Assembly (NCBI GenBank): GCA_001701075.1
Contig: DAAK01000076.1
Location: 163-12,086, forward strand
Direction: 5' to 3'
DNA from: Bacteroidales bacterium GP3
GTDB taxonomy: Bacteria; Bacteroidota; Bacteroidia; Bacteroidales; Muribaculaceae
DNA: 11,924 nucleotides
Under the pieces are notes generated by a model that made no database searches, had not been told where the DNA came from, and was given only the letters and a program-made list of their open reading frames with translations. Shown one piece after another: positions 5,888-11,924 of the stretch. The translations under genes were made by a program, and so were the position numbers. How positions within the stretch are numbered: position 1 is the first letter of the stretch; every line of letters begins with the position of its first letter.

Positions 5888-8206
5888 ATGAAAAAATTTA
5901 GGCTGATATTCGTTTTGTCATTGATTACTTTTTGTGTGTCAGTTACTTTTGCTGGCACTACGAAGGAATCGAAGAAAGTGAGAGATATAATCACAAACGT
6001 GAATAATCATTGGCAATCCACCCATCCCGCGGAGGCTACGCCGTTCTGGCATGTGGCATCGTATCATACAGGCAATATGGAGGCCTACAATCTGATAGGA
6101 AATTCAGATTGGCTGAAATATTCCGAAGATTGGGCAAACCATAATGAATGGAAGGGTGCAAAAGGTAACGACCGATCCAAGTGGAAATATGCAAGTTATG
6201 GAGAATCGCCCGACCATGTGCTTTTCGGAGACTGGCAGATTTGCTTTCAGACATATGCAGACCTCTACAACATCCTGCCCGATGACAATCGTATAAAGAG
6301 AGCCAGGGAGGTGATGGAATATCAGATGTCGACTCCGCAGAACGACTATTGGTGGTGGGCCGACGGTCTCTATATGGTGATGCCTGTCATGACCAAGATG
6401 TATAAAATCACAGACAATCAGAAGTATCTCGATAAGCTATATGAATATTATCTGTATGCCGACAGCATTATGTATGACAAAGATGAGGGTTTATACTATC
6501 GCGATGCAAAATATGTCTATCCGAAGCATGAGAGCGCAAATGGCAAGAAGGATTTCTGGGCTCGTGGCGATGGATGGGTGCTTGCCGGATTGGCGAAAGT
6601 ATTGAAAGATCTGCCTCCTGATTATTCCAACCGACCTTTTTTTGAGAAGCGGTTCAAAGAGCTTGCAGATGCAGTGGTCGCTTCCCAACAGTCTGGTGGC
6701 TATTGGAGCCGTTCGATGCTTGACGAAGCACATGCTCCCGGGTATGAGACAAGTGGAACTGCATTCTTCACATACGGTCTGCTTTGGGGTATCAACAATG
6801 GATATCTTACAGATCCCAAATATCCTGATGCCGCTTTGAAAGGCTGGGAATATCTGAGCAATGTGGCTCTTCAAAAAGACGGACGAGTAGGCTATGTCCA
6901 GCCTATAGGAGAAAAGGCAATTCCCGGCCAGGTGGTTGACAGGAATTCCACTTCCGATTTCGGTACAGGAGCGTTCCTCCTTGCTGCTTGCGAATATGTG
7001 AAATATTTGGAAAAGGAAAACAATACAGACCGAAAGTATTGGACTGACTTGGCTTATAAGATGGCATATCCCGTGCTCAGCAATATGTCGGAGGGAAATC
7101 TTAAAAAGAATATGGTTGTGGAAGTCAGCCCCAATTGGGATGGACGCAAGAAAGACGTGGCATATATGGAGACTTTCGGTCGCCTTATGGCAGGAATTGC
7201 TCCTTGGCTTGCGCTTCCGGATGATGATACCGAAGAGGGTAAAATAAGAAAGGAATTGCGTGAGATGGCTTTGAAAAGCTATAAGAATGCCGTCGATCCG
7301 GATTCTCCCGACTGCCTTCTTTGGCAAGGTGAAGGTCAGATTCTTGTGGACGCGGCCTATATCGCCGAAAGCTTTATCCGAGCTTATGATGCTCTTTGGA
7401 TGCCTCTTGACGACGTGACAAAATCGCGTTATATGGAGCGATTTAAGCATCTGCGTACGATTGATCCTCCTTATACAAACTGGCTCCTTTTCTCTTCCAT
7501 TCTTGAAAGTTTCATGGCTAAGGCAGGAGGTGACTACGACCAATATCGCGTCAACTCTGCAATCCGCAAGATGGAGGAATGGTATATGGGCGACGGATGG
7601 TATGCCGATGGCCCTGACTTTGCCTTCGACTACTATAGCAGCTATGTGTTTCATCCGATGTATCTGGAGACTCTTCAGAATATGAAGGATGCGAAGGCTC
7701 GAACACGTATACACTATCCGAAATATTATGACAGGGCGCTGAAGCGTGCACAGAAATATAGCATAGTTCTTGAGAGGATGATCTCACCGGAAGGGACATT
7801 CCCGGTGTTCGGCCGTTCGATTCCTTATCGCATGGCTATCATGCAACCGTTGGCACTTATGGCATGGTATGAAAAGCTCCCTGGCGGTCTTACAAATGGT
7901 CAGGTCCGTAACGCCCTTACTACTGTGATGCATTCGATGTATGATGGCAAGGAGAATTTCAACGATGCAGGATTCCTCACTATTGGATTCTCAGGTCGTC
8001 AGCCCAATATTGCAGACTGGTACACCAACAATGGCAGTCTTTATATGACGTCGCTTGCGTTTCTGCCTCTCGGACTTCCCGCTTCCCATCCATTCTGGAC
8101 CGATGCTCCGCATCCTACCACCAATCAGAAGGCTTGGAACGGACAGCCATTCCCGAAAGACCATCGTTGGGAAGACACCCCTGGACGCCTCAAGGATCTT
8201 TTCTGA
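5888..8206 (+). CDS. Secreted two-domain enzyme: GH105 unsaturated uronyl hydrolase fused to DUF2264
   Basis: The 772-residue protein has a signal peptide (cut likely after TFA, residue 22). C16 lies inside the hydrophobic core without a lipobox, so it is probably a soluble periplasmic protein. Residues about 25-378 are a GH105/GH88-type alpha/alpha barrel: SYHTGN (58-63), WWWADGLYM with D159 matching the catalytic Asp of YteR-like enzymes, FWARGDGWVL (223-232), and YETSGTAFFTYGLLWG (286-301). This family hydrates the 4,5-unsaturated uronic acid left by polysaccharide lyases. Residues about 383-740 resemble DUF2264: AYMETFGRLMAG (425-436), LLWQGEGQ (477-484), MGDGWYADGPDFAFDYYSS (567-585, acidic cluster D569, D574, D577, D581) and SPEGTFPVFGRSIPYR (633-648). 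From memory, DUF2264 proteins include beta-glucuronidases classed as GH154; I could not check this. The gene diverges from the GH35-GH2 operon and should act on the same glycan. Confidence 0.88.
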   Translation: MKKFRLIFVLSLITFCVSVTFAGTTKESKKVRDIITNVNNHWQSTHPAEATPFWHVASYHTGNMEAYNLIGNSDWLKYSEDWANHNEWKGAKGNDRSKWKYASYGESPDHVLFGDWQICFQTYADLYNILPDDNRIKRAREVMEYQMSTPQNDYWWWADGLYMVMPVMTKMYKITDNQKYLDKLYEYYLYADSIMYDKDEGLYYRDAKYVYPKHESANGKKDFWARGDGWVLAGLAKVLKDLPPDYSNRPFFEKRFKELADAVVASQQSGGYWSRSMLDEAHAPGYETSGTAFFTYGLLWGINNGYLTDPKYPDAALKGWEYLSNVALQKDGRVGYVQPIGEKAIPGQVVDRNSTSDFGTGAFLLAACEYVKYLEKENNTDRKYWTDLAYKMAYPVLSNMSEGNLKKNMVVEVSPNWDGRKKDVAYMETFGRLMAGIAPWLALPDDDTEEGKIRKELREMALKSYKNAVDPDSPDCLLWQGEGQILVDAAYIAESFIRAYDALWMPLDDVTKSRYMERFKHLRTIDPPYTNWLLFSSILESFMAKAGGDYDQYRVNSAIRKMEEWYMGDGWYADGPDFAFDYYSSYVFHPMYLETLQNMKDAKARTRIHYPKYYDRALKRAQKYSIVLERMISPEGTFPVFGRSIPYRMAIMQPLALMAWYEKLPGGLTNGQVRNALTTVMHSMYDGKENFNDAGFLTIGFSGRQPNIADWYTNNGSLYMTSLAFLPLGLPASHPFWTDAPHPTTNQKAWNGQPFPKDHRWEDTPGRLKDLF

Positions 8207-8218
8207 TATAATCCCGAC

Positions 8219-9874
8219 TTATAATAATGAAAGCATTTCCTTTTCGTTGGAGATGTCTGTGAGGCTCTTTTGTTGGTCGGAGACTACGAAGGCATCAAAT
8301 TCTGCAGATTTCTTGCTATAGAGATTGTCGGTATTGGTCCAGTCCTTTAGATTGGATGCAATCCAAGCCAATTCATCGGCTTGATAGTCGGCGTGTGCCT
8401 TGTCGAAAATATCTTCGATTTCAGTAATGCTTTCAGCTTTCATTGCTGATTGCAGGGTAGTCTCTGAGACGACTTGACCTATTAAGTCATACCATTTCTT
8501 GGCAACCTGTGAATGACTTGCATCTTCAGGATTCATATTGTCGCCAAGCCGCAGATGCAGATATTCATATACGCAGAGTGTGTAGATGTTGCGGGCTTTT
8601 TCCAGCGATGTGCGCTTAAGTGTGAGCCCATTATGTTGAATTTGATCGTTTCCTTTTGCCGATTTAATCAAACGGTCGATGGTTTCTATGGCTTCGAGGA
8701 CATTCCCGATGGTGTAAGGTGTGAAAGTGTTGAATGTGATTCGGTCGTGAAGTTTCAAGCCATGTCCTTCACGTCGGTCGCGTTTCGGCCATTTCTGCTG
8801 GTCTCTTCTAAGTCCGTAGCTCTTAAGCATGGCTCCAGGGATGACTGTAGTGTTCCCTTTTGTGTCGCCAAACAGATAGGAGAATGGAAATTCAGATGTG
8901 TCCGGATGTGTCTTATGGTCACCCATAACGAGAGAGAATGCACCGATTCTTGACCCGTGCATCAGATATGAATTTGATGAAGTCTTTACGCCACGCTCCA
9001 ATACTCCCCAGTGCAATGGGCCAAGTTTATACATATGGTTGCTCATGTTAGTGCCTGAACCGGCATTCATAAAAGCAGTCTGGCATCCGATGAGAAGTGA
9101 ACTCTTGTGCATACTGACGGTGAAAGGCCCTGCCAATACTGCGCAAGCTTCGCCGTTCTCCATGGAGCAATTTGCAAAGAATAGAGAGTCGTGTGATGTA
9201 AACCCCTTATCGAGAACTGCACCTTGTCCTACATATGTGTTTCGTAGAATCACTCCATTTGCAACCGTCGCATCCTCGATTATAAAATTCTCTGCATTGA
9301 CACCTTGACCCACATATGCAAGGCAATTCTTCTTATCGGTATTGTTTACGACACTGCCGTTGCGAAGCCACGATGCACCTTCTACCTTTACGTCAGACCA
9401 TATACGGGTGTCGAAGATGGGACCGCAATCTATAATTTCAGCTCCATCGCCAATCTCAAGCATATCTGGAAGACTTTCAATATGCTTGCCGATCATTGGG
9501 AAGAGCTTTTTCTTTGCATATTCAGGCATTCTTGCTGCCAATGCTGCAATTTGTGCTGAAATGCCAGGATAGATTCTCACTGGTCTTCCTCCAGTCTCGT
9601 CAAGCACAGCGATTTCTGTCCCAACGCCATAGGTGGCAGTAGGGGAGTTCTCAATACGAGCTACATTGACGATTCTTACATTATCGCCAATCCTTACATT
9701 TGAAATGCCACCGGGGACATTGATAATCTCGGCATTGTCGCCAATAGATACCGATCCACTAAAATAGACGTTGCGAATCCTACTGAGATCAGTGCCTTCT
9801 GATATCGACACCTGATTCCAGTTGTCGGAATAGCATCCCTGGTTGATAAGCCTTTCGATCTCACTTTTTTTCAT
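8219..9874 (-). CDS. DUF4954 family protein with left-handed beta-helix
   Basis: No signal peptide is visible, so the product is cytoplasmic. Residues about 30-350 consist of degenerate hexapeptide repeats (SVSIGDNAEI, VRIGDNVRIV, LEIGDGAEII, NTYVGQGAVL, SRIGAFSLVM), the signature of a left-handed parallel beta-helix as in acyl- and nucleotidyl-sugar transferases. An Arg/Lys-rich linker follows (about 355-386: SYGLRRDQQKWPKRDRR), then a helical C-terminal region to residue 551. Histidines cluster in the distal helix turns (H228, H256, H280, H288, H306, H320, H323). I assign it to DUF4954 from memory; no function is established there. I place the start at the ATG at 9874 rather than the in-frame GTG six bases upstream (9880), because AAAGGA lies nine bases before the ATG but only three before the GTG. 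It follows hflX by 65 bases on the same strand and ends 12 bases from the convergent GH105-DUF2264 gene. Confidence 0.82.
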   Translation of the reverse strand: MKKSEIERLINQGCYSDNWNQVSISEGTDLSRIRNVYFSGSVSIGDNAEIINVPGGISNVRIGDNVRIVNVARIENSPTATYGVGTEIAVLDETGGRPVRIYPGISAQIAALAARMPEYAKKKLFPMIGKHIESLPDMLEIGDGAEIIDCGPIFDTRIWSDVKVEGASWLRNGSVVNNTDKKNCLAYVGQGVNAENFIIEDATVANGVILRNTYVGQGAVLDKGFTSHDSLFFANCSMENGEACAVLAGPFTVSMHKSSLLIGCQTAFMNAGSGTNMSNHMYKLGPLHWGVLERGVKTSSNSYLMHGSRIGAFSLVMGDHKTHPDTSEFPFSYLFGDTKGNTTVIPGAMLKSYGLRRDQQKWPKRDRREGHGLKLHDRITFNTFTPYTIGNVLEAIETIDRLIKSAKGNDQIQHNGLTLKRTSLEKARNIYTLCVYEYLHLRLGDNMNPEDASHSQVAKKWYDLIGQVVSETTLQSAMKAESITEIEDIFDKAHADYQADELAWIASNLKDWTNTDNLYSKKSAEFDAFVVSDQQKSLTDISNEKEMLSLL

Positions 9875-9883
9875 ATCCACACA

Positions 9884-9889
9884 TCCTTT
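9884..9889 (-). promoter_or_regulatory. Ribosome binding site of the DUF4954 gene
   Basis: AAAGGA on the minus strand lies nine bases before the ATG at 9874 and three before the GTG at 9880. The spacing favours the ATG. It is the only recognisable Shine-Dalgarno-like sequence among the gene starts whose upstream region is visible. Confidence 0.5.
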
Positions 9890-9928
9890 CGTTGACGTAA
9901 TTTTGTGTTATTATCTTCTAAATTCCAG

Positions 9929-9951
9929 ATTCTCAATTGTCAATTCTCAAT
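9929..9951. repeat. 14-bp-period direct repeat overlapping the hflX stop codon
   Basis: ATTCTCAAT occurs at 9929-9937 and again at 9943-9951 with TGTCA between them, giving a period of 14 bases. The TGA stop of hflX (9942-9940, minus strand) and its last codons (Asn-Ile-Glu-Asn) are made of this repeat. The unit differs in sequence from the repeat at 739-765 but has the same period and the same position at a gene end. Confidence 0.7.
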
Positions 9952-11166
9952 ATTCTCGTCGTATTTTTGGAAGAGGAAATCATTGTAAGGGAATCTTTCT
10001 ACGTGTATTTCCTTGGCTTTTTCGTAGAGTAGTTCCTTAAGTTGGTCTATGTTGATTTTGTCCTTTGCTGAGATGAAAACGCAATTATTCTTCATTTTGG
10101 CCATCCAAGTCTTCTTGAAGTCATCAAGGCTCATGTTTTCCCGGGTTGCCGGTGTAAGGTCATCAGGGTCTTTTGGAGTGTACTTGAAGGCATCTATTTT
10201 GTTGAAGACAAGTATCTGTGGCTTTTGAGCCGCGCCACATACCTCGCTCAATGTCTTGTCGACAACTTCTATCTGTTCTTCAAAATTTGGATGACTCACG
10301 TCTACAACGTGCATAAGCAAATCAGCTTCCCTCACTTCATCAAGGGTTGATTTAAATGAGTTGACAAGATGCGTCGGGAGTTTGCGTATAAAACCTACTG
10401 TGTCTGAAAGCAGGAACGGCAGATTGTCTATTGTCACTTTCCTCACTGTAGTGTCAAGGGTTGCAAAAAGCTTATCTTCAGCAAAAACATCGCTCTTGCT
10501 GAGAAGATTCATAATAGTGGATTTCCCTACGTTGGTGTAGCCGACAAGAGCTACTCTCGTCATATTGCCACGATTCTTCCGCTGGATACTTTTCTGCTTA
10601 TCGATGTCTTTCAGCTCTTCTTTCAAGCGTGATATCTTATCAAGGATAATTCGGCGGTCAGTCTCTATCTGGGTCTCACCTGGGCCACGCATGCCGATAC
10701 CTCCACGTTGCCTTTCAAGGTGAGTCCACATTCGCGTAAGGCGCGGGAGCAGATATTGATATTGGGCTAATTCCACCTGGGTTCTTGCTGTTGCCGTTTG
10801 GGCGCGCTTTGCAAAAATGTCAAGAATCAAGCTTGTGCGGTCAAGAATCTTAACCTTTAGTTCCTTTTCTATATTAAGCACTTGCTTGGAAGATAGGTCA
10901 TCGTCGAAGATGACCAGTCCTATTTCGTGGTCTTCCACATATTTGCGTATTTCCTCAAGCTTTCCAGTGCCGACATATGTGCGTGGATTGGGATATTCAA
11001 GTTTCTGGATGAATCTCTTCTCCGGCTCAGCTCCAGCTGTCTTAGCTAAGAAATCTAGCTCATCAAGGTATTCGTTGACCTTTGCTTCGTTTTGTTTTTG
11101 TGTCACAAGGCCAACAAGTACAGTGCGTTCGTTTTCTTCTTTATTTATAATGTTATCTTCTATCAT
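9940..11166 (-). CDS. hflX: HflX family ribosome-associated GTPase
   Basis: The 408-residue product has the full HflX layout. The N-terminal nucleotide-independent domain covers about 14-125 (NPRTYVGTGKLEEI at 60-73, VIFDDDLSSKQ at 85-95, ILDRTSLILDIFAKRAQT at 107-124). A basic coiled-coil linker at about 130-200 contains RGGIGMRGPGETQIETDRR (154-172). The G domain follows, with G1 GYTNVGKST (209-217), G2 ATLDTT (235-240), G3 DTVG (255-258), G4 NKID (322-325) and G5 SAK (366-368). HflX binds the 50S subunit and splits stalled or hibernating 70S ribosomes, notably after heat or antibiotic stress. All GTP-binding residues are intact. The start at 11166 has no Shine-Dalgarno sequence, as is common in Bacteroidota. 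A long hairpin lies 24 bases upstream of the ATG. The gene sits between pepD and the DUF4954 gene in the same direction, perhaps as one transcription unit. Confidence 0.96.
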   Translation of the reverse strand: MIEDNIINKEENERTVLVGLVTQKQNEAKVNEYLDELDFLAKTAGAEPEKRFIQKLEYPNPRTYVGTGKLEEIRKYVEDHEIGLVIFDDDLSSKQVLNIEKELKVKILDRTSLILDIFAKRAQTATARTQVELAQYQYLLPRLTRMWTHLERQRGGIGMRGPGETQIETDRRIILDKISRLKEELKDIDKQKSIQRKNRGNMTRVALVGYTNVGKSTIMNLLSKSDVFAEDKLFATLDTTVRKVTIDNLPFLLSDTVGFIRKLPTHLVNSFKSTLDEVREADLLMHVVDVSHPNFEEQIEVVDKTLSEVCGAAQKPQILVFNKIDAFKYTPKDPDDLTPATRENMSLDDFKKTWMAKMKNNCVFISAKDKINIDQLKELLYEKAKEIHVERFPYNDFLFQKYDENIEN

Positions 11167-11190
11167 ATCATCATATATTCTATATATGAC

Positions 11191-11240
11191 TTAACATTTC
11201 TCGCCCCCCATAGGTTGTAAGGGGAGCGAGAAAACGTTAA
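11191..11240 (-). terminator. Long imperfect hairpin between pepD and hflX (terminator or leader structure)
   Basis: TTAACATTTCTCGCCCC (11191 to about 11208) is the inverted complement of GGGGAGCGAGAAAACGTTAA (11221-11240), apart from one substitution and two single-base bulges. This gives about 18 pairs around a 12-base loop. The substitution makes a G-U pair in the minus-strand RNA but an A-C mismatch in the plus-strand RNA, so the structure belongs to the pepD-to-hflX transcript. It is not followed by a U-tract, which is unusual for an intrinsic terminator. It could instead be a leader structure or a processing site for hflX. Confidence 0.6.
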
Positions 11241-11265
11241 AAGAATTTGCTGACCTTAAAAAAAA

Positions 11266-11924
11266 CTATGCGAGGCGAGCAAGTAGGTCGGTAAGGAATT
11301 TCCAATATTCCTCCACTGAAGGAATATATGCCTTTTCATTAGGGCTATGGATATCTTTGAGGGTCGGGCCGAAAGAAATCATATCCATTCCCGGCATTTT
11401 TTCAAGGAATATGCCACATTCAAGTCCAGCATGAAGAGCCTCTACTTTTGGAGCATTTCCAAATAGATCCTTAAAGCTTTCCTCTGCTGTCTTCAGTAGT
11501 TTGCTGTCTGGATTCGGTGCCCAACCTACACTTGGATCATTGGTCTCGACAACGCAACCAATGTTTTCATAAAGGGCAGTGATACGGTCGGTGATTTCCT
11601 CACGCTTGCTGTCGACTGATGATCGTTGGTGAGAAGTGATGACTACAGTCTCATCGTCTTTTTTGTGTACGCTTGCAAGGTTGGTAGAAGTCTCCACGAG
11701 TCCGGGGACGGCAAGGCTCATTCCCTGTACTCCATTTGGAGTGCCGAAGATAGTGGAAATAAGAGGATTTACATAATCCTCGACTAACATCCCCGCAGGC
11801 TTTTCACGCATTTTGACATTGAATGTGAATGAGTCGCCTTCTGCAAGACGAAGTTCATCATGAATAGTGGCGTTGTAGATCTCCGCCATTTTTTCAAATG
11901 CTTCTTCATTGCCAGCAGGAATGC
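11266..11924 (-). CDS. pepD: Aminoacyl-histidine dipeptidase (M20C), C-terminal part, cut by window edge
   Basis: The reading frame stays open through the right edge of the window (IPAGNEEAFEK precedes the Met at 11889), so that Met is internal and the true start lies outside. About 218 C-terminal residues are visible of a protein that is about 485 residues in the family. PepD is a cytoplasmic zinc-dependent dipeptidase that splits Xaa-His and other dipeptides. Visible signatures are the MSLAVPGLVETSTNLA segment of the lid region, and two conserved catalytic-domain motifs near the C terminus, ALHAGLECGIF and SFGPTLKDIHSPNE; the Glu of LECG and the His of IHSPNE are the conserved polar residues there. 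In the part seen there is no frameshift and the C terminus is complete. It is followed by a T8 run just after the stop, then the long hairpin and hflX. Confidence 0.93.
   Translation of the reverse strand, partial: IPAGNEEAFEKMAEIYNATIHDELRLAEGDSFTFNVKMREKPAGMLVEDYVNPLISTIFGTPNGVQGMSLAVPGLVETSTNLASVHKKDDETVVITSHQRSSVDSKREEITDRITALYENIGCVVETNDPSVGWAPNPDSKLLKTAEESFKDLFGNAPKVEALHAGLECGIFLEKMPGMDMISFGPTLKDIHSPNEKAYIPSVEEYWKFLTDLLARLA

Noticed and set aside
6491..7714. A 407-codon open frame on the minus strand, antisense to the GH105-DUF2264 gene
   Set aside because: It lies wholly inside a gene with strong domain matches on the other strand, its translation shows no recognisable domain, it is rich in Ile, His, Cys and Ser as expected of a shadow frame, and there is no promoter or ribosome site in front of it.
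9878..9880. GTG at 9880 as the start of the DUF4954 protein (two residues longer)
   Set aside because: The AAAGGA sequence is only three bases from the GTG but nine from the ATG at 9874, so the ATG is the better start.
9898..9905. A TAATTTTG box on the plus strand upstream of the DUF4954 gene
   Set aside because: It points away from the DUF4954 gene into the 3' end of hflX, with no plus-strand gene to serve and no -33 box; most likely chance in A/T-rich sequence, though an antisense RNA cannot be excluded.
11258..11265. T8 run (minus strand) just after the pepD stop as an intrinsic terminator
   Set aside because: No stem precedes it within the end of pepD; the only strong hairpin lies downstream of the T-run.
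11887..11889. ATG at 11889 as the start of the dipeptidase gene
   Set aside because: The frame stays open with family-like residues up to the window edge and the visible part is only the C-terminal portion of PepD, so this Met is internal.

Overview
The window looks like a chromosomal segment of a Bacteroidales bacterium, probably a gut or gut-like member such as Bacteroidaceae or Muribaculaceae; the exact family cannot be fixed from the sequence alone. The reasons are the polysaccharide-utilisation style of the secreted enzymes, the Bacteroidota families DUF3108 and DUF4954, A/T-rich leaders with almost no Shine-Dalgarno sequences, and TAnnTTTG-type promoter boxes. There are seven protein genes, the last one cut by the window edge. 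I see no rRNA, tRNA, CRISPR array, insertion sequence, integrase or phage gene, and no gene-free stretch longer than about 135 bases.

Left part (1-830): a short secreted DUF3108 protein on the + strand. It is followed by a 14-bp-period repeat and a compact hairpin that can terminate transcription from both sides.

Centre (830-8206): a divergent carbohydrate-degradation locus. On the minus strand a GH35 beta-galactosidase-like gene is followed by a GH2 glycosidase gene, joined by a TAATG stop/start overlap, so they form one operon. On the plus strand, from the same 133-bp intergenic region, runs a 772-residue protein that fuses an N-terminal GH105 unsaturated-uronyl hydrolase to a C-terminal DUF2264 domain. 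All three have cleavable signal peptides without a lipobox, so they probably act in the periplasm. Taken together they suit removal of uronic-acid caps (unsaturated and perhaps saturated) and then beta-galactosyl residues from imported plant oligosaccharides. Arabinogalactan-protein or rhamnogalacturonan side chains are the natural candidates, but the substrate is inference. No SusC/SusD pair, lyase or regulator lies in the window. The two divergent start codons each have a perfect TAATTTTG box 20-22 bases upstream.

Right part (8219-11924): housekeeping-type genes, all on the minus strand. In transcription order they are pepD (M20C aminoacyl-histidine dipeptidase, C-terminal part only), hflX (ribosome-associated GTPase) and a DUF4954 left-handed beta-helix protein. 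A long imperfect inverted repeat that folds better in the minus-strand RNA sits in the leader of hflX, and a second 14-bp-period repeat overlaps the hflX stop codon. The DUF4954 gene and the GH105-DUF2264 gene converge with only 12 bases between their stops.

The most interesting items are the GH105-DUF2264 fusion, the His-rich DUF4954 beta-helix protein, the hflX leader hairpin, and the 14-bp-period repeats found at two unrelated gene ends.
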